From positions 620,001-684,000 of the forward strand of contig JASFAU010000011.1 in the NCBI GenBank assembly GCA_039704465.1: a stretch of 64,000 nucleotides of DNA, written 5' to 3'. Positions 52,093 to 62,593 of the stretch are shown piece after piece (position 1 is the first letter of the stretch; every line of letters begins with the position of its first letter). Below the pieces are notes generated by a model. The model had not been told where the DNA came from and did no database searches. It saw only the letters and a list, made by a program, of their open reading frames with translations. This DNA is from Plasmodiophora brassicae. Lineage: Eukaryota > Endomyxa > Phytomyxea > Plasmodiophorida > Plasmodiophoridae. Position numbers and translations under genes: made by a program.

Positions 52093-53478
52093 TCATACCG
52101 CAGGCTTACGTGTCAGGCGCTGATGGAACCGGCGACACCGTTTGTCCTTCTCGGTGAGGTAGAACGCGCCATCGACAAGGTCGCCGAGCGAGCCGGTCGG
52201 GACGAACGACGACATACCGTGAACTTCGACGCGACGCTCGAGCGCCTTCACCATGACGTCCGGTACGACCTGCTGGCACGCCGCGATCCGGCGCTCCAGG
52301 TTGACGTAACCGCGGATGCGGTCCAAAGCGGAAACTGAAGCCGCGTCAGACGCCACCCGGAACGAGAACATTGACGCCGCGAGCCCAGAGCCGTAGGAGA
52401 ACATCAGGATGCGCTTGCCAGCCAGCTGGCTGGACGGTTGCGTCGAGAGCAGCGACACCAGCCCGGCGTAGAGCGACGCCGTGTACATGTTGCCGACGAG
52501 TTTCGGCAGCAACGTCGCGGGTTCCGCTTTCTCGTTGTACAAGTGCTTCATGCCCTTCGAGAACGCATCGTTCAGCGGCTTCGAGTCGTAGGACGCCTCC
52601 AGCGGGATGTCGGAGGCGACCCCGCGGACGCCATCGAACAGGTCGTTCTCCGGGTCGCGAAGGAAGTCGTTGAACAGCAGCCGGGCGAAGCTCTTCTGGA
52701 CGAGCTTGTTGTACGGCGCGTGGAACACGGCGTAATCGGCGTCGCCGCCGACGACAGAGAAGCTGCCCAGCGGCGACTTCCGGACGTACCGCTGATAGCA
52801 CTGATCCAGGCTCTTCAGATAGCACATGTTCGACAGGTGCCCGTCGACGACCGGATGCGGTGACATCAGGTTCGGCTTGTAGAAATCGTAGGCGTGCTCC
52901 ATGTGCGTTGCCCGGCACGGCTCCAGGACGATGGGCGCGTTCGGCCCGATCAGCATGGCGACGGCCCCAACGCCGCCGGTGGGGCGCGCAGGACCCGCAG
53001 CGTACTCGGCAATATCGGCGGCAACGACCAGGGCGTACCGCCCGTCCCACACGTCCGACTGCATCCAGGCGACCGCGTTGAACAGCGCATTCGTACCGCC
53101 GTAGCAGGCGTGGACGGAATCGACGCCTTCGACATCGGTGTTGTCGCCGAACAACTGCATGAGGACGGACTTGACCGACTTGCTGTGGTCGATGATCGTC
53201 TCGGTGCCGACCTGCAGGAACCCGACGTCGCTGTACGGCACGCCCGCCTTCTCCATCAGCTGCGACGTGACCGTCAGCGCGATCGAATAGATATCCTCGC
53301 GGTCGTCGACGAACGCCATGCGCGTCTGCCCGAGGCCGATCGTGAACTTGCCGGCGGCGGCGCCCTCGTACCGCTCCAGGTCGGCCTGGTCGACGTACCG
53401 CTTCGGGAAGTACACGTCGACGGCGACGATGCCGACGTCGCGCGCCCGCCCGCTTTCATCGTCCCGACCCGACGTCAT
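52093..53478 (-). CDS. HMGCS: HMG-CoA synthase
   Basis: Condenses acetoacetyl-CoA with acetyl-CoA, first committed step of the mevalonate pathway. Single exon; start MTSGRDDESGRARDVG gives 461 residues, while an in-frame Met at 53607 would add 43 residues rich in R, P and S that could act as an organelle signal. Catalytic blocks are VGTETIIDHSKSVKS with the general base Glu, SVHACYGGTNALFNAVAW with nucleophile Cys, and VFHAPYNKLVQKSFARL with the His. GSLGDLVDGAFYLTEKDKRCRR at the end is typical. Lack of introns is unusual among its neighbours, where most genes of this size have several. Confidence 0.95.
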   Translation of the reverse strand: MTSGRDDESGRARDVGIVAVDVYFPKRYVDQADLERYEGAAAGKFTIGLGQTRMAFVDDREDIYSIALTVTSQLMEKAGVPYSDVGFLQVGTETIIDHSKSVKSVLMQLFGDNTDVEGVDSVHACYGGTNALFNAVAWMQSDVWDGRYALVVAADIAEYAAGPARPTGGVGAVAMLIGPNAPIVLEPCRATHMEHAYDFYKPNLMSPHPVVDGHLSNMCYLKSLDQCYQRYVRKSPLGSFSVVGGDADYAVFHAPYNKLVQKSFARLLFNDFLRDPENDLFDGVRGVASDIPLEASYDSKPLNDAFSKGMKHLYNEKAEPATLLPKLVGNMYTASLYAGLVSLLSTQPSSQLAGKRILMFSYGSGLAASMFSFRVASDAASVSALDRIRGYVNLERRIAACQQVVPDVMVKALERRVEVHGMSSFVPTGSLGDLVDGAFYLTEKDKRCRRFHQRLTRKPAV

Positions 53479-53900
53479 CCGAACTGCAGCGACGCGTTTG
53501 CGAAATGACGGGGACGGGTTCCCGCCGCGTCGCAGTCGCGCCGGCCGCGTGCTGCACGGCCCACAGCGGTCGCCGGTCAAAGCCCTCCCCCCGACCGTCG
53601 ACCACAACGCGACGCGCGCGGTTCGACGGGCTATCTATATTTAGACCACTGGGTGACGACGGCCATCGCAGCTGCCGCGCCGAGTGCCTTCCGCGCGGCA
53701 GCCGCCCCCCGTGAGTCACCAGTCACGCGACCGGTTCACGGACAAACACGGTCATGCGAATGTGACACACACCAACATTTGCGCGCGTGGAGTGCACCGG
53801 CACCACCTAACTACCCACGTTCTTGAAAATACGCCATGTTCGACTTCTTAAATACTTGAGAATCTCAGTGTATTGAGGTACAATGTGAACATCATACTCT

Positions 53901-55274
53901 TCAACACATCATCAAGAACACGAGGATCGCGATGACCTGTTGAGGAAAGAGTTCAGAGATTGAGCTGTCGTTCTGTTCGTCCGAGCCGTTACCAATGTAG
54001 TGGTCATACTGCTCGCAATCGCAGCGGTCGAGGCCTTAGACGATAATGGAACACCCTCATACGGTTTCGAAGATGAGGTTGGGGTCGTTGAGATCTTTAT
54101 CGGCTTCGAGGTCACGATTCGTGGCGACGATACAGTCGGCGAAGGATTTGAGGTCGGATCGGAGCGTTGTGGAACTGAAGTCGGTATTGGATCAGATGTC
54201 GATAGTGTTGGAGCTGGCTTCGATATCGTTCCAATCGGCATTGGTCTCTCGGGTTGGACCAGACGTCGATGGTGTTGGAGCTGGCTTCGATATCGTTCCA
54301 GTCGGCGTTGATTTCGAGGTTGCAGGAGTCGACGACGGTGACGACGGCCTGAACTTGATCGGTACCGATATCTGATAGATGGACGTCGGTGAATTAGCAT
54401 TCGGATTCGTCGATGTCTCAAAGGCTATGGATGATCCATCGGGAGACCAGCTCGCTGCCCCATCATACCCAGCACTATTCGTGATAAAGACCGGGTTCGT
54501 TGAGCCCGATATCGACACGATGGCGATACGAGCGCCAACGGTCGTGCTGTCGGCACCTGAGAAGACGATGAATTGTCCATCAGGAGAGAACGCTGCATCG
54601 GTCGACGACCATGTCGTTGGCGTCACTCGGGTTATACTGCTTCCATCAGTGTTCATCGTGTAAATCGCCCAGTCGTTTGTGAACCTTTGGAACAGAATCT
54701 TATCGCCTTTTGGGGACCAATTCGGCTGACGATCTTGGGAACCTGAAGTCAGCCTTTTCAGACCGGTTCCGTCCGAATTAACCATCCAGATTTCTGCCGA
54801 TGTAGAAGAGATCGACGACTCGAACACGATCCGATTGGCGTCGGACGAAAAGCTCGGTTCGATATAGCTCGCTCCGTTGTGATTGGTCACCTGATGATAA
54901 CCAGAACCGTCCGAATTCACGACTGATACCTCATCAGTCGTAGCGCCATCGGAAGCGAGCGTGATGGTCCCGTGAGCGCTCCAGCACGACCCAGGCAGAT
55001 TCACAAACGCACGGGAGTTGTCATTGACAATGGTCTTCAATGGACCGCTGCTCGTGATCGACATGGAATAGACGCCTGCAGAACCAAGATTATAACCTCC
55101 ATGCCAAAGAGTCAGAGCCAGATTTGTGCCATCGTAACTATAGCAGGGATTCTGGGCTGAATCTTTCCCCGTTGGAACGTAAATGGCGCAAGCACCATCG
55201 GCACGACATGATAGCGCAGCGGCCGATAGAATTTGAAGACTAGCGATTGCGATAACGACGATGACAGAACCCAT
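53901..55274 (-). CDS. Secreted TolB-like beta-propeller protein with GPI-type C-terminus
   Basis: 423 residues from exons 55274-54260, 54213-53993 and 53936-53901; introns 46 and 56 bases. Signal peptide MGSVIVVIAIASLQILSAAA. Six or so PD40/TolB-like blades follow, each with the motif NSDGxGxxxxT or FSPDGQFIVFSG (IEPSFSSDANRIVFES, QPNWSPKGDKILFQ, AASWSPDGSSIAFE). A Ser/Thr/Pro-rich stalk ends in TLVIAILVFLMMC, a hydrophobic tail with no charge, as in GPI-anchor signals. The last exon of 12 codons supplies this tail. WxPDG blades of this type are much commoner in bacteria. Codon use is AT-richer than in surrounding genes. A 67-base tandem duplication covers the first splice junction. Confidence 0.7.
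54196..54329. repeat. 67-base tandem duplication in the propeller gene
   Basis: The segment containing gttggagctggcttcgata occurs at 54207 and again at 54274, period 67. Copies differ at a few bases. Since 67 is not a multiple of three, reading through both copies shifts frame and hits a stop; the proposed 46-base intron removes most of one copy and keeps the frame. Confidence 0.85.
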
Positions 55275-55286
55275 GAGATGACTGAT

Positions 55287-55349
55287 GATATGATGTTTAG
55301 CTACTCGGATATTATCAACGGCACGCGAATTGGATCTTCTAGGAATGGA
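55287..55349 (+). repeat. 63-base direct repeat, copy 1
   Basis: Nearly identical to 55381-55443, differing at about four positions near the start. Shared core includes gatattatcaacggcacgcg followed by aattggatcttctaggaatgga. It sits immediately upstream of the propeller gene start. Confidence 0.92.
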
Positions 55350-56302
55350 TTGCGGTTGCCCTGATACCTATCGTATTGGTGATATGGTGTTTAGCTAGTC
55401 TGATATTATCAACGGCACGCGAATTGGATCTTCTAGGAATGGAAATGCCCGATCTTGTAGTGCCCGGGCCTATGATTCGCACGTTGGTCCGGAGAACGTG
55501 CTGAAGCATCAGCGCTTCTGTTAGCGCAATGCCGGCGTTCAGAGATCCGAACTTCTTCTTCTGAACGCGGTGGTTGCTTTCACAGCAATTGGTTCCCCTT
55601 GAGCATCGATACAGCGTCAGCCCGCTGGAACCGACGCCAATTCTCCTGATAGAAGACGTAGTCGTCTCCGTCAGGATCGCTACAACAACCTTTGTCAACG
55701 TGCTCAAGCAGGTTCTGAAGATCTTTGTGCGCCCGATCGTCGAACAACGGCACTCATGGAAAACATCCAACAGGTCAGAAGACGTATGATAGAAAGTCCA
55801 ATTTGATACCGCAATGATCAAGAAGATTCGCGAAATGGCCGCATGTCTCTTGGACTCGTCCACGAAGGACACTTGGAACAGGAATTCGGCGTCGAACACC
55901 TCGCAGGAGGTAGTCTCTACGATGAACCCGCCAATACAGGGGATCCTCCCCACGTGCTCGTAAACTCGCTTCTACCTATGGCCAAGATCACTAATCCGAA
56001 CCTGGAGGCTACAGTGGTTACAAGACCTTGGCCAGATCGTCTTGGTTCCAAGCGATCACGTACAGGCTATAGAAGTGATGCGACTTCTTCACCTTGATGC
56101 GCTTCATCAGGTGAAATACGCCCTGAAAACAGCAATGGACAGGTTCGTCGTACCTCGACTCCGGAGCTAAACATACAAATTGAGACAAACCGAGACAGCC
56201 GGAAGCGACATGCGGTCTTACAATCGGGGCTATCAACCAACTGGCTGTCGTGGGTGTGACCGTGTTCGCTTTGTATGGCTGCTCATTGTCGTCACATTTC
56301 AT
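55339..56302 (-). pseudogene. Decayed DDE-type transposase remnant
   Basis: On the minus strand several frames together resemble the C-terminal half of a DDE-type transposase found in many protist and fungal genomes. Pieces are YWRVHRRDYLLRGVRRR and CCSDPDGDDYVFYQENW in one frame, then LYRCSRGTNCCESNHR, FGSLNAGIALTEALMLQHVLRTNVRI in another. The CxSDP..YYxxxxxxxLxxYRCxRGTNxxE order is the family-like signal. Frames change around 55630-55650 and stops occur at 55780-55800, so the gene is broken. A 50-base GT-AG intron-like segment is present near 55960. No terminal inverted repeat was found. Exact family not named; limits are approximate. Confidence 0.5.
55381..55443 (+). repeat. 63-base direct repeat, copy 2
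   Basis: Second copy, 94 bases from copy 1 start to start. It overlaps the 3' end of the transposase-like remnant, so copy 1 probably arose by duplication of the remnant's end next to the propeller gene. Confidence 0.92.
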
Positions 56303-56483
56303 TCCAATAAAGAAAAGCGCGCATGGAACGCTTAGGAACGAAACTGGGGTTCAAGCCTCGATAAACCTGAGTGAACGTTTGCGATTGGTGCAGGTACTTT
56401 ACCTGCACATGGGTGCGCCTGGTTGGCGGTCAGTGGCAGACGACGGACAGGCACCCGCGTAGTAATACCGAGCCGAGCGCCAG

Positions 56484-58149
56484 ATGCGGCGCCGCTCCGA
56501 GTCGACGCGTCGGCGTTCGCACCGCATTCTGGCGGCGCCGCCGCCGCTGGTCCTCGTTGCCATCGCCCTGGCGATCGGCGCAGCGATCGTGGCCAGGACG
56601 ATGGCGACGATGCGGGCACCTGTCTACGACGTCGCCGTGGTTGGCGGGGGCCTCGCAGGTCTGCTGGAGTCTCACGCCGGCGCGCGGCACGTCTGACCCC
56701 TCGTTGGATGTGGCAGGCATGGTCGCTGCCCTGGAAGCGTCATCCGCCGGTGCAGGCATTGTGCTGGTGGACAAAGAGGTCACCCGCCCTGTAGCGACCT
56801 GGCCATACGTGTGCTGACCGGGGTAGCGCTCTGTAGGCTCGCTTAGGCGGCAATTCAGCGAAAGCGTCGTCGGGTATCAACACCGCCGTCGACGAGGGCG
56901 ACGTTCCCGACTTCATAGCCGACACGGTCCGATCCGGGAAAGGGCACAGCAACTCTGACCTGGTCAAGGTCCTCGTCGAACAGGTCTCCCACCCGGCCTG
57001 CCTTTGCGTCGGTCTGCCGTCTGAAACCGCGGCAGAGTCGTGCCGCGTTCGCCTTCCTGAAAGAGTCGACGGGCCTCGATCTGTCGAGTGTGACCCAGCT
57101 TGGTGGTCACTCACTCCCGCGAACGCATCGTAACCCGACGGGGCCCAATGTCGGCTACGCCATCACGTCCGCTCTGATCGCCCGAATCCAGTCGTCGCCT
57201 CGCATCACCGTTCGCCTGGCCTCCCCGGTCGCCTCGCTGTCACCCACACCGGATCGCTTCGTGCTGTCGTTCGCCGATGGTTCCACTGCAACGGCCAAGG
57301 CGGTCGTTGTCACCACCGGCGGGTTCGCTGCCAATTCCGACCTGCTTCGCGAGCACGCCCCGAATGTCTCCGATCTGCCGACAACGAACGGCCCCTGGGC
57401 GAACGGCGATGGGTTGCGTCTTATCAGCAATGCCGCCCTGGTCGACATGGACCAGGTGCAGGTCCATCCCACAGGTAGTCGCGTACACGCAGGCCTTCGT
57501 CGTCTGACAACCTTGTGTAGGGCTGGTCGATGCTGCTGATCCAACCGGGCGTGTGAAGTTCCTGGCCCCGGAGGCGCTACGTGGCGTCGGTGGCATCCTT
57601 GTCAACGATGCTGGGCGACGATTTGTGAACGAGCTCGCGACGCGAGATGTCGTGTCGCGAGCCATACTGGACCAGCACGGGGCCCATGCGTTCCTCGTCC
57701 TGGATCGGGCCGCATGCGATCGGTTCGGGCAGAGCACGATCGCGTTCTACGTGAAACGTGGCCTGGCGCACCGGTTCACGTCAGCAGGCGAAACTGAACT
57801 CGGGGCGGCCCTTGCGGAGGCGCTGGACAGGTTCGGAAGGAGCGCCGCCGGCGATCTGGACGACGAGTTCGGCCGGACGGTGTTCCCTGAGAAGGTCACG
57901 GGGGCCAACGACGAGGTCATCGTGATGGAGGTGGTCCCGTCCGTGCACTATACGATGGGCGGCATCCGTATCGATACCAGAGCGCGGATTCTCGATCAGC
58001 AGGGGCGCGTCATCCCACGCGCGTACGCGGCCGGCGAGGTCACCGGTGGCGTCCATGGCGGTAACCGTCTCGGTGGCAACAGCCTGCTTGAATGCGTTGT
58101 CTTCGGACGTATCGCTGGCCGTCAAGCCGCAGAAGAATCTCGACAGTGA
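56484..58149 (+). CDS. OSM1: Soluble fumarate reductase (OSM1/FRD1-like flavoprotein)
   Basis: FAD enzyme that reduces fumarate to succinate using reduced flavin, helping redox balance under low oxygen. 483 residues; exons 56484-56658, 56717-56778, 56837-56983, 57036-57474 and 57521-58149; introns 46-58 bases. The N-terminal 40 residues contain a signal-anchor helix (LVLVAIALAIGAAIVA) after a basic stretch, so ER or intermembrane-space location is likely. Blocks: DVAVVGGGLAG for FAD, ARLGGNSAKASSGINTA, GGHSLPRTHR, FVNELATRD, and the active-site region VVPSVHYTMGGI followed by YAAGEVTGGVHGGNRLGGNSLLECVVFGR. The catalytic Arg and His of the family appear conserved in HTHR and VHYTMGG contexts. 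No heme domain or ApbE domain is fused. Confidence 0.92.
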
Positions 58150-58189
58150 GGCGATGGAGCACAGCAACGTAAAACATAAGGGCCATGGT

Positions 58190-59827
58190 TTATACGTCAA
58201 CGCCCCGTTCCTTCAATGCGGTCCTTAGGCCAGCCGCATGTTCGGATCTGGAGTTGCAATCGTAGATTGCAGCCATGAGCGCGTACGCCGATGTCAGGAC
58301 GGGAGGATTGTCGTTGCCAAGCGACACGATCACAGAAAAAACACGTTCAGCACGTGCGATATCATTGTGCTTGCAGCAGGCGTCCAGTACAGACATCCAC
58401 AGTTCGATGCTGTCGCTGGCGGCGGATGATCGCGCGAGGCGCTCCGCTGATTCCAAGTTGCCCAGTTTGCCATGAAGGTCGATGATGCGTTTGACGTGGG
58501 CCGAGGTCAGGCTGACGTGCCAAGTGTCGGAGAATTCTGACAAGAACTGGCCGGCGCCTGCGACGTCTCCAGCGCTGGCACATGCCGTCAGAAGGCCGAC
58601 CAACGTGTCCTGATCCGGTTGCACGCCGGCATTCTTCATTCGGTCGAACATGGAAGCTGCGCTCTGCGCCATACCATTACGTCCATACGCTTGGATGATC
58701 ACGTTAAACGCGCGGACGTCGGGGGCATCCAGGCCCTGGAACAGTTCTTCCGCCGCGCTCAACTGACCAGACGACCCATAGGCTTCGATTAGTGCACATG
58801 CCAGATTGGGGTGCTTCTTGTCACGAGCGTACTCTTGTATACGTCCAATCGCAGGAAGGTCAGCGCAACGCCCACAAGCAGTGACGAGCAATGTCAGCTC
58901 TGCCACTCCCACAGTCATGCTCTTATCGACCATCGTTTGAAACACAGACATGGCCTGCTGAACATGACTGCGCAGCGCGAGTTCCCTCAGCACGAGGGAG
59001 AATGCGTTCTGGGTGGGAAGACCGAGCGACTCCATGTAAGAAAGGGCGTCGGTTGCAGAGCTGGCACGACCCTGCGACACGAGCAGGTGAATAAGGCGCT
59101 GGAACTTCTTTGGGCATCGGAGAGGAACGACGATCTTCGTGCGCATGAGGTTCAGCAGCAGTTCGGCTGTTTCAGCCGCCTGTCTGCCCTGCGCTTCGGC
59201 GCAGCAAGTGGCGAACAGAATCACCAGTTTCTCGCTGACCTTGACCCGGTGCTGGATAGCATCCGACAGCAGGAACAGTGATTGATCAGGGCAGGACGAT
59301 TCCCGGCAGATATGCACAAGCTTGGCTATGATATCGGGCGAACGTGGACCGTGTTTCGAAAATGCGTCCAGCGCCTCTCGAACCAACGGCGGGTCTGACC
59401 GGCGGCAAGCCTCCAGAAACGTGCCGAACAGCTTATCGCAGACGCGAATACCACGCGCCACAGCGATGTCAAGCACCTTCGGTGCCATGCGCGGCAGACA
59501 TCGATGGCAAAACCCCATCATCGTCTGAAAGAACCGAATATCGAGCCAGCCGCCGTGGGCGACGCTCACCTCGAACAATGCCCATCCTCGACCCGGGTCC
59601 GATTCGCGCTGCAACGTCACCACAGCCGCGCCGGCGCTCGGCGGATCGATGTACTGCACGACCGGGTGCGACGACGACGGCGCACGTCGACGCACATGGG
59701 TCGCGCGGCGCCCAGCGGCACCAGCAGCGGATGCCCGGCGAATCGCACCGGCGACCAGCACCCTGCCTCCAATCATGCCGCCGCTGCCCCGACGACGCGG
59801 AATACAAAATGCCGAGCTGCATGCCAC
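58190..59827 (-). CDS. PPR (pentatricopeptide repeat) protein, probably mitochondrial
   Basis: Single-exon protein of 545 residues; Met at 59776 (MIGGRVLVAGAIRRASAAGA) gives a typical Arg/Ala-rich presequence and may be the true start. About ten 35-residue helical repeats follow, for example AFSLVLRELALRSHVQQAMSVFQTMVDK, TLLVTACGRCADLPAIGR, AFNVIIQAYGRNGMAQSAASMFDRMKNAGVQPD and TLVGLLTACASAGDVAGAGQFL. These are P-type PPR motifs that bind organellar RNA one base per repeat. No SMR, DYW or E domain is fused. The stop lies 40 bases from that of the convergent fumarate reductase gene. Confidence 0.88.
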   Translation of the reverse strand: MACSSAFCIPRRRGSGGMIGGRVLVAGAIRRASAAGAAGRRATHVRRRAPSSSHPVVQYIDPPSAGAAVVTLQRESDPGRGWALFEVSVAHGGWLDIRFFQTMMGFCHRCLPRMAPKVLDIAVARGIRVCDKLFGTFLEACRRSDPPLVREALDAFSKHGPRSPDIIAKLVHICRESSCPDQSLFLLSDAIQHRVKVSEKLVILFATCCAEAQGRQAAETAELLLNLMRTKIVVPLRCPKKFQRLIHLLVSQGRASSATDALSYMESLGLPTQNAFSLVLRELALRSHVQQAMSVFQTMVDKSMTVGVAELTLLVTACGRCADLPAIGRIQEYARDKKHPNLACALIEAYGSSGQLSAAEELFQGLDAPDVRAFNVIIQAYGRNGMAQSAASMFDRMKNAGVQPDQDTLVGLLTACASAGDVAGAGQFLSEFSDTWHVSLTSAHVKRIIDLHGKLGNLESAERLARSSAASDSIELWMSVLDACCKHNDIARAERVFSVIVSLGNDNPPVLTSAYALMAAIYDCNSRSEHAAGLRTALKERGVDV

Positions 59828-60976
59828 TAATAATTGGCCGTCCGGCAGAGGACTCGCCGACCGTCAACTGCAGTGTGTAACGGTGTAGCATGTCACGCGC
59901 GACGAACGCGGCCCCCCTTCTGCGTTCAGCAATTGTAATGATCGGCTGGAGCGTCCGGACCAGAGGCCAGGTCGAGGTCGGATATCCAGATCGTGGACGC
60001 GCCCGTGCGCCCGTTGCGAGCTGTTAGGGAAGTGGGAGCTCAGGAACGCTGTGGATGATGCGAACTGTATTGGTCGCGAACGGAGCGTGGTGGAGGCCAT
60101 GATCGGGTCTCCCCGTGCATGTTGATCTCAGTACACACAGTCACCACAAGGCACGACTTTATTGGCACACAGACGGCAGAGGACATAGACTACGACACAT
60201 ATCTACGCAAGGACTAGTTGTCCATGCAAGTTGACTGCGCTGCTAAGGTCCACTATGGCAATGTCGCCGAGGGTCATTTTCGCGTTCTACGTCGTGGCTG
60301 GAGCGCATCGACCAGATTCGATCGCCTATTCCGAAGTACCACGGCGCTCGTGCCGCGCTACGACATTCACCGAAATGGTCGGGTCGCTGGCGTTCTGTAT
60401 AGGTGGCATCGTTTCTGAAAATACAACTGACTATACATAGAACCCGTCGTTCTAAAATTAATCCGCTGACTTAAACATAGAACCCAAGTTCTGTTGTTCA
60501 GTGTTTGGCTGGGTTATCGGCTTCCTGGCACAAGTCGGGGCTGCGGTACAGCAGCAAACAGACGAATTGTACCCAACTGCTCAGAGTCACGTCGCTGATC
60601 GCGGACGCGTATCGCGTATCCTTAGGGATATGTAGTGTACGACATGCTGCGGAGAGGTCACTCATGCATGCTGTGCACCCGTGTCGGCAGCTCCCAATTT
60701 GACCGCGGGTCCTGTGTCCAGAAATAGTTCCCCGCCACTGCTAGCCGCTAGGAAGCTGTCCAGTGCGGCCAGGTCGGACCACTCGTCGGACTCAAGCCGC
60801 ATTTGATCTTGACGTGGTCGTCAGGACCCGCCTGGCCGACGAAGGCGCTGGGATGATCGCGATCGGAATGCCGCGCCATCAGCTGCACCTCGTGCATCGT
60901 TCAGTCGTCTTCGTCGCACTAGCTGTGAGCCCAAACAGGTGGGCGCAGTCGAGCAACATCTCATTGGTCCTTGCAG
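59828..60976. other. 1.1 kb with no supported gene; contains paired dyad sites
   Basis: Upstream of both the PPR and the AGC kinase genes. Open frames near 60505-60700 and 60763-61026 do not resemble known proteins; the second could be a 5' exon of the kinase, since a GT-AG pair (donor about 60924, acceptor 60976) joins them in frame. Two palindromes lie at 60439-60492. Confidence 0.45.
60439..60492. promoter_or_regulatory. Two AGAAC-n-GTTCT palindromes 40 bases apart
   Basis: agaacccgtcgttct at 60439-60453 and agaacccaagttct at 60479-60492 are each hyphenated palindromes with arms AGAAC and GTTCT. Both are preceded by acat, so acatagaaccc is repeated exactly at 40-base spacing. This is the form expected of a binding site for a dimeric protein, but no factor is known here. 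Confidence 0.45.
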
Positions 60977-62182
60977 ACGTTTGCGACAAGCGTGATCTCG
61001 TCAGCGCCTGTGCGAGCCCTATCTGAATGTCGAAAGGGCGATTTCGAGAAAATCGCAGTGGTGGGGCACGGAATGACCAGTTTTGTGTTCTTGGCACGAC
61101 ATATTAGAACTCGACAAGTATTCGCAATCAAACGGGTCTGATAATTTCGGTTGCGGCTAATTGATTATTCGACTAAATCCTGGTTTCTGACAGATCCCGA
61201 AATCGTGGATGCAGACGCCGACCGCAATTGCCAACGAACCACAAATGCTGAGGTTGATGCAAGGCATCTCTTTCGTCGTCAAGCTCTACTGCTCGATGTC
61301 GGACTCCTCCTACGAGTACCTGGTCATGGAGTTCTGTCAAGGCGGCGAACTGTACGAGGTTTGTTCGGTGCTGTCCCACTGCTGGCAATGCCTTGATAAC
61401 ACGGTGAGCAGCTGGTCTTGTACGACGGTCCTCTACAAGAGCGGCATGCCAAGTTCTATGCTGCAAGTATTGTCCTTGCTCTGGAACAGATGCACGAGAG
61501 GGGGATCATCTATCGAGACCTAAAGCTGCAGAATGTTCTCCTGACGACGACGGGCCAGGTACGCTTGACTGATGCCGGCTTCAGTAAGAGACTCGCTGCC
61601 GGTGCGCGCACGCGTTCGTTTCTTGGCACGCCGGAGTACATGGCTCCCGAGGTGCTTTACTGTAACCATGATCATTCCTACTTCTATGCTGATAATATTT
61701 ATGACAGATATATAAAGGCAAGGACTACGATCATTCGGTCGATTGGTGGTCCCTTGGTGTTGTCATCTACCAAATGCTGTTCAAAAAAGTCCCGTTCGAG
61801 TATCGAGATGGAGACTTCCCCACTCAGTGGGAGCGAATCTTCAGTCGGAGTCTCGATATCAGTTCGGACGTCTTATCAGTTGCCGTTCAGAACATTATCC
61901 GGGGTCTTCTTTGCCAATCGCCAGAATCCCGTCTAGGTATCTCCCATCAGTGAACCAATGACCCTCATTCATGGTTCTGACAGCAACGTCTCAGGCTCTA
62001 GAGGCGCACATGAAGTCAAAAATCACGAATGGTTCTCCGATATCGACTGGGATGCGCTGGCGCAGGAGAGGGTACCTCCACCATTCATCGCAGACTTCAC
62101 CGGGGACACTGACCTATCCCTATTCGACATGGATTGGGTCCAACGGAACGTCAATACGACCCCCGAATTCGAGGATTTCTAA
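60977..62182 (+). CDS. AGC-family protein kinase (PKA/PKG-like), 5' end uncertain
   Basis: At least 326 residues in exons 60977-61135, 61194-61358, 61412-61661, 61718-61936 and 61995-62182; introns 53-58 bases. Kinase landmarks: glycine loop [20 protein letters not shown] with the ATP-binding Lys, [55 protein letters not shown], and the AGC tail [22 protein letters not shown] ending FEDF. The order and the tail are closest to cyclic-nucleotide-dependent kinases. DFG is DAG and the third glycine of the loop is Ser, both unusual. The first exon is open at its 5' side to an acceptor at 60976; further upstream exons, perhaps with a regulatory domain, were not identified. Confidence 0.8.
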
Positions 62183-62593
62183 CTCAATCTATTTTCGCAG
62201 TCAGCTTCACAACACAATACATTGCACAGAATCGCACGGCTCAACTCGTGAAACCATATTGGCAGACCGGCGGACATGTTCTCGATCCAGGGCCGGTCGA
62301 CGGGAGGACGGCGTATCATTGTACCTGTGTCGCTTCCTGACGCTCCGCACCGTCTACGTCACGGTGAGTCTGAACGTCCTGTGAACGTTTGCGCGTTGCG
62401 CTGCACTTCTCACAAAGAATAGGGACAGGCTGCATTGGATATCGATAATGGCTTTCGTGAGTGTGTTTCGCAGAATAAAGTGTTCACACCTTGCGGAGCG
62501 AGTGTTTTTGGGGGTGCTCCGAGTCGAGGGTCTCGGTGGCATCGCGACACGCGAGTCGCCGCTGTGCGTGCGGGTCACAGTGTGGTGTGTCGG
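62183..62593. other. Intergenic region between AGC kinase and arginine deiminase
   Basis: About 410 bases between two genes on the same strand, holding the kinase 3' end and the deiminase promoter. No coding sequence, RNA gene or repeat is supported. Confidence 0.5.
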
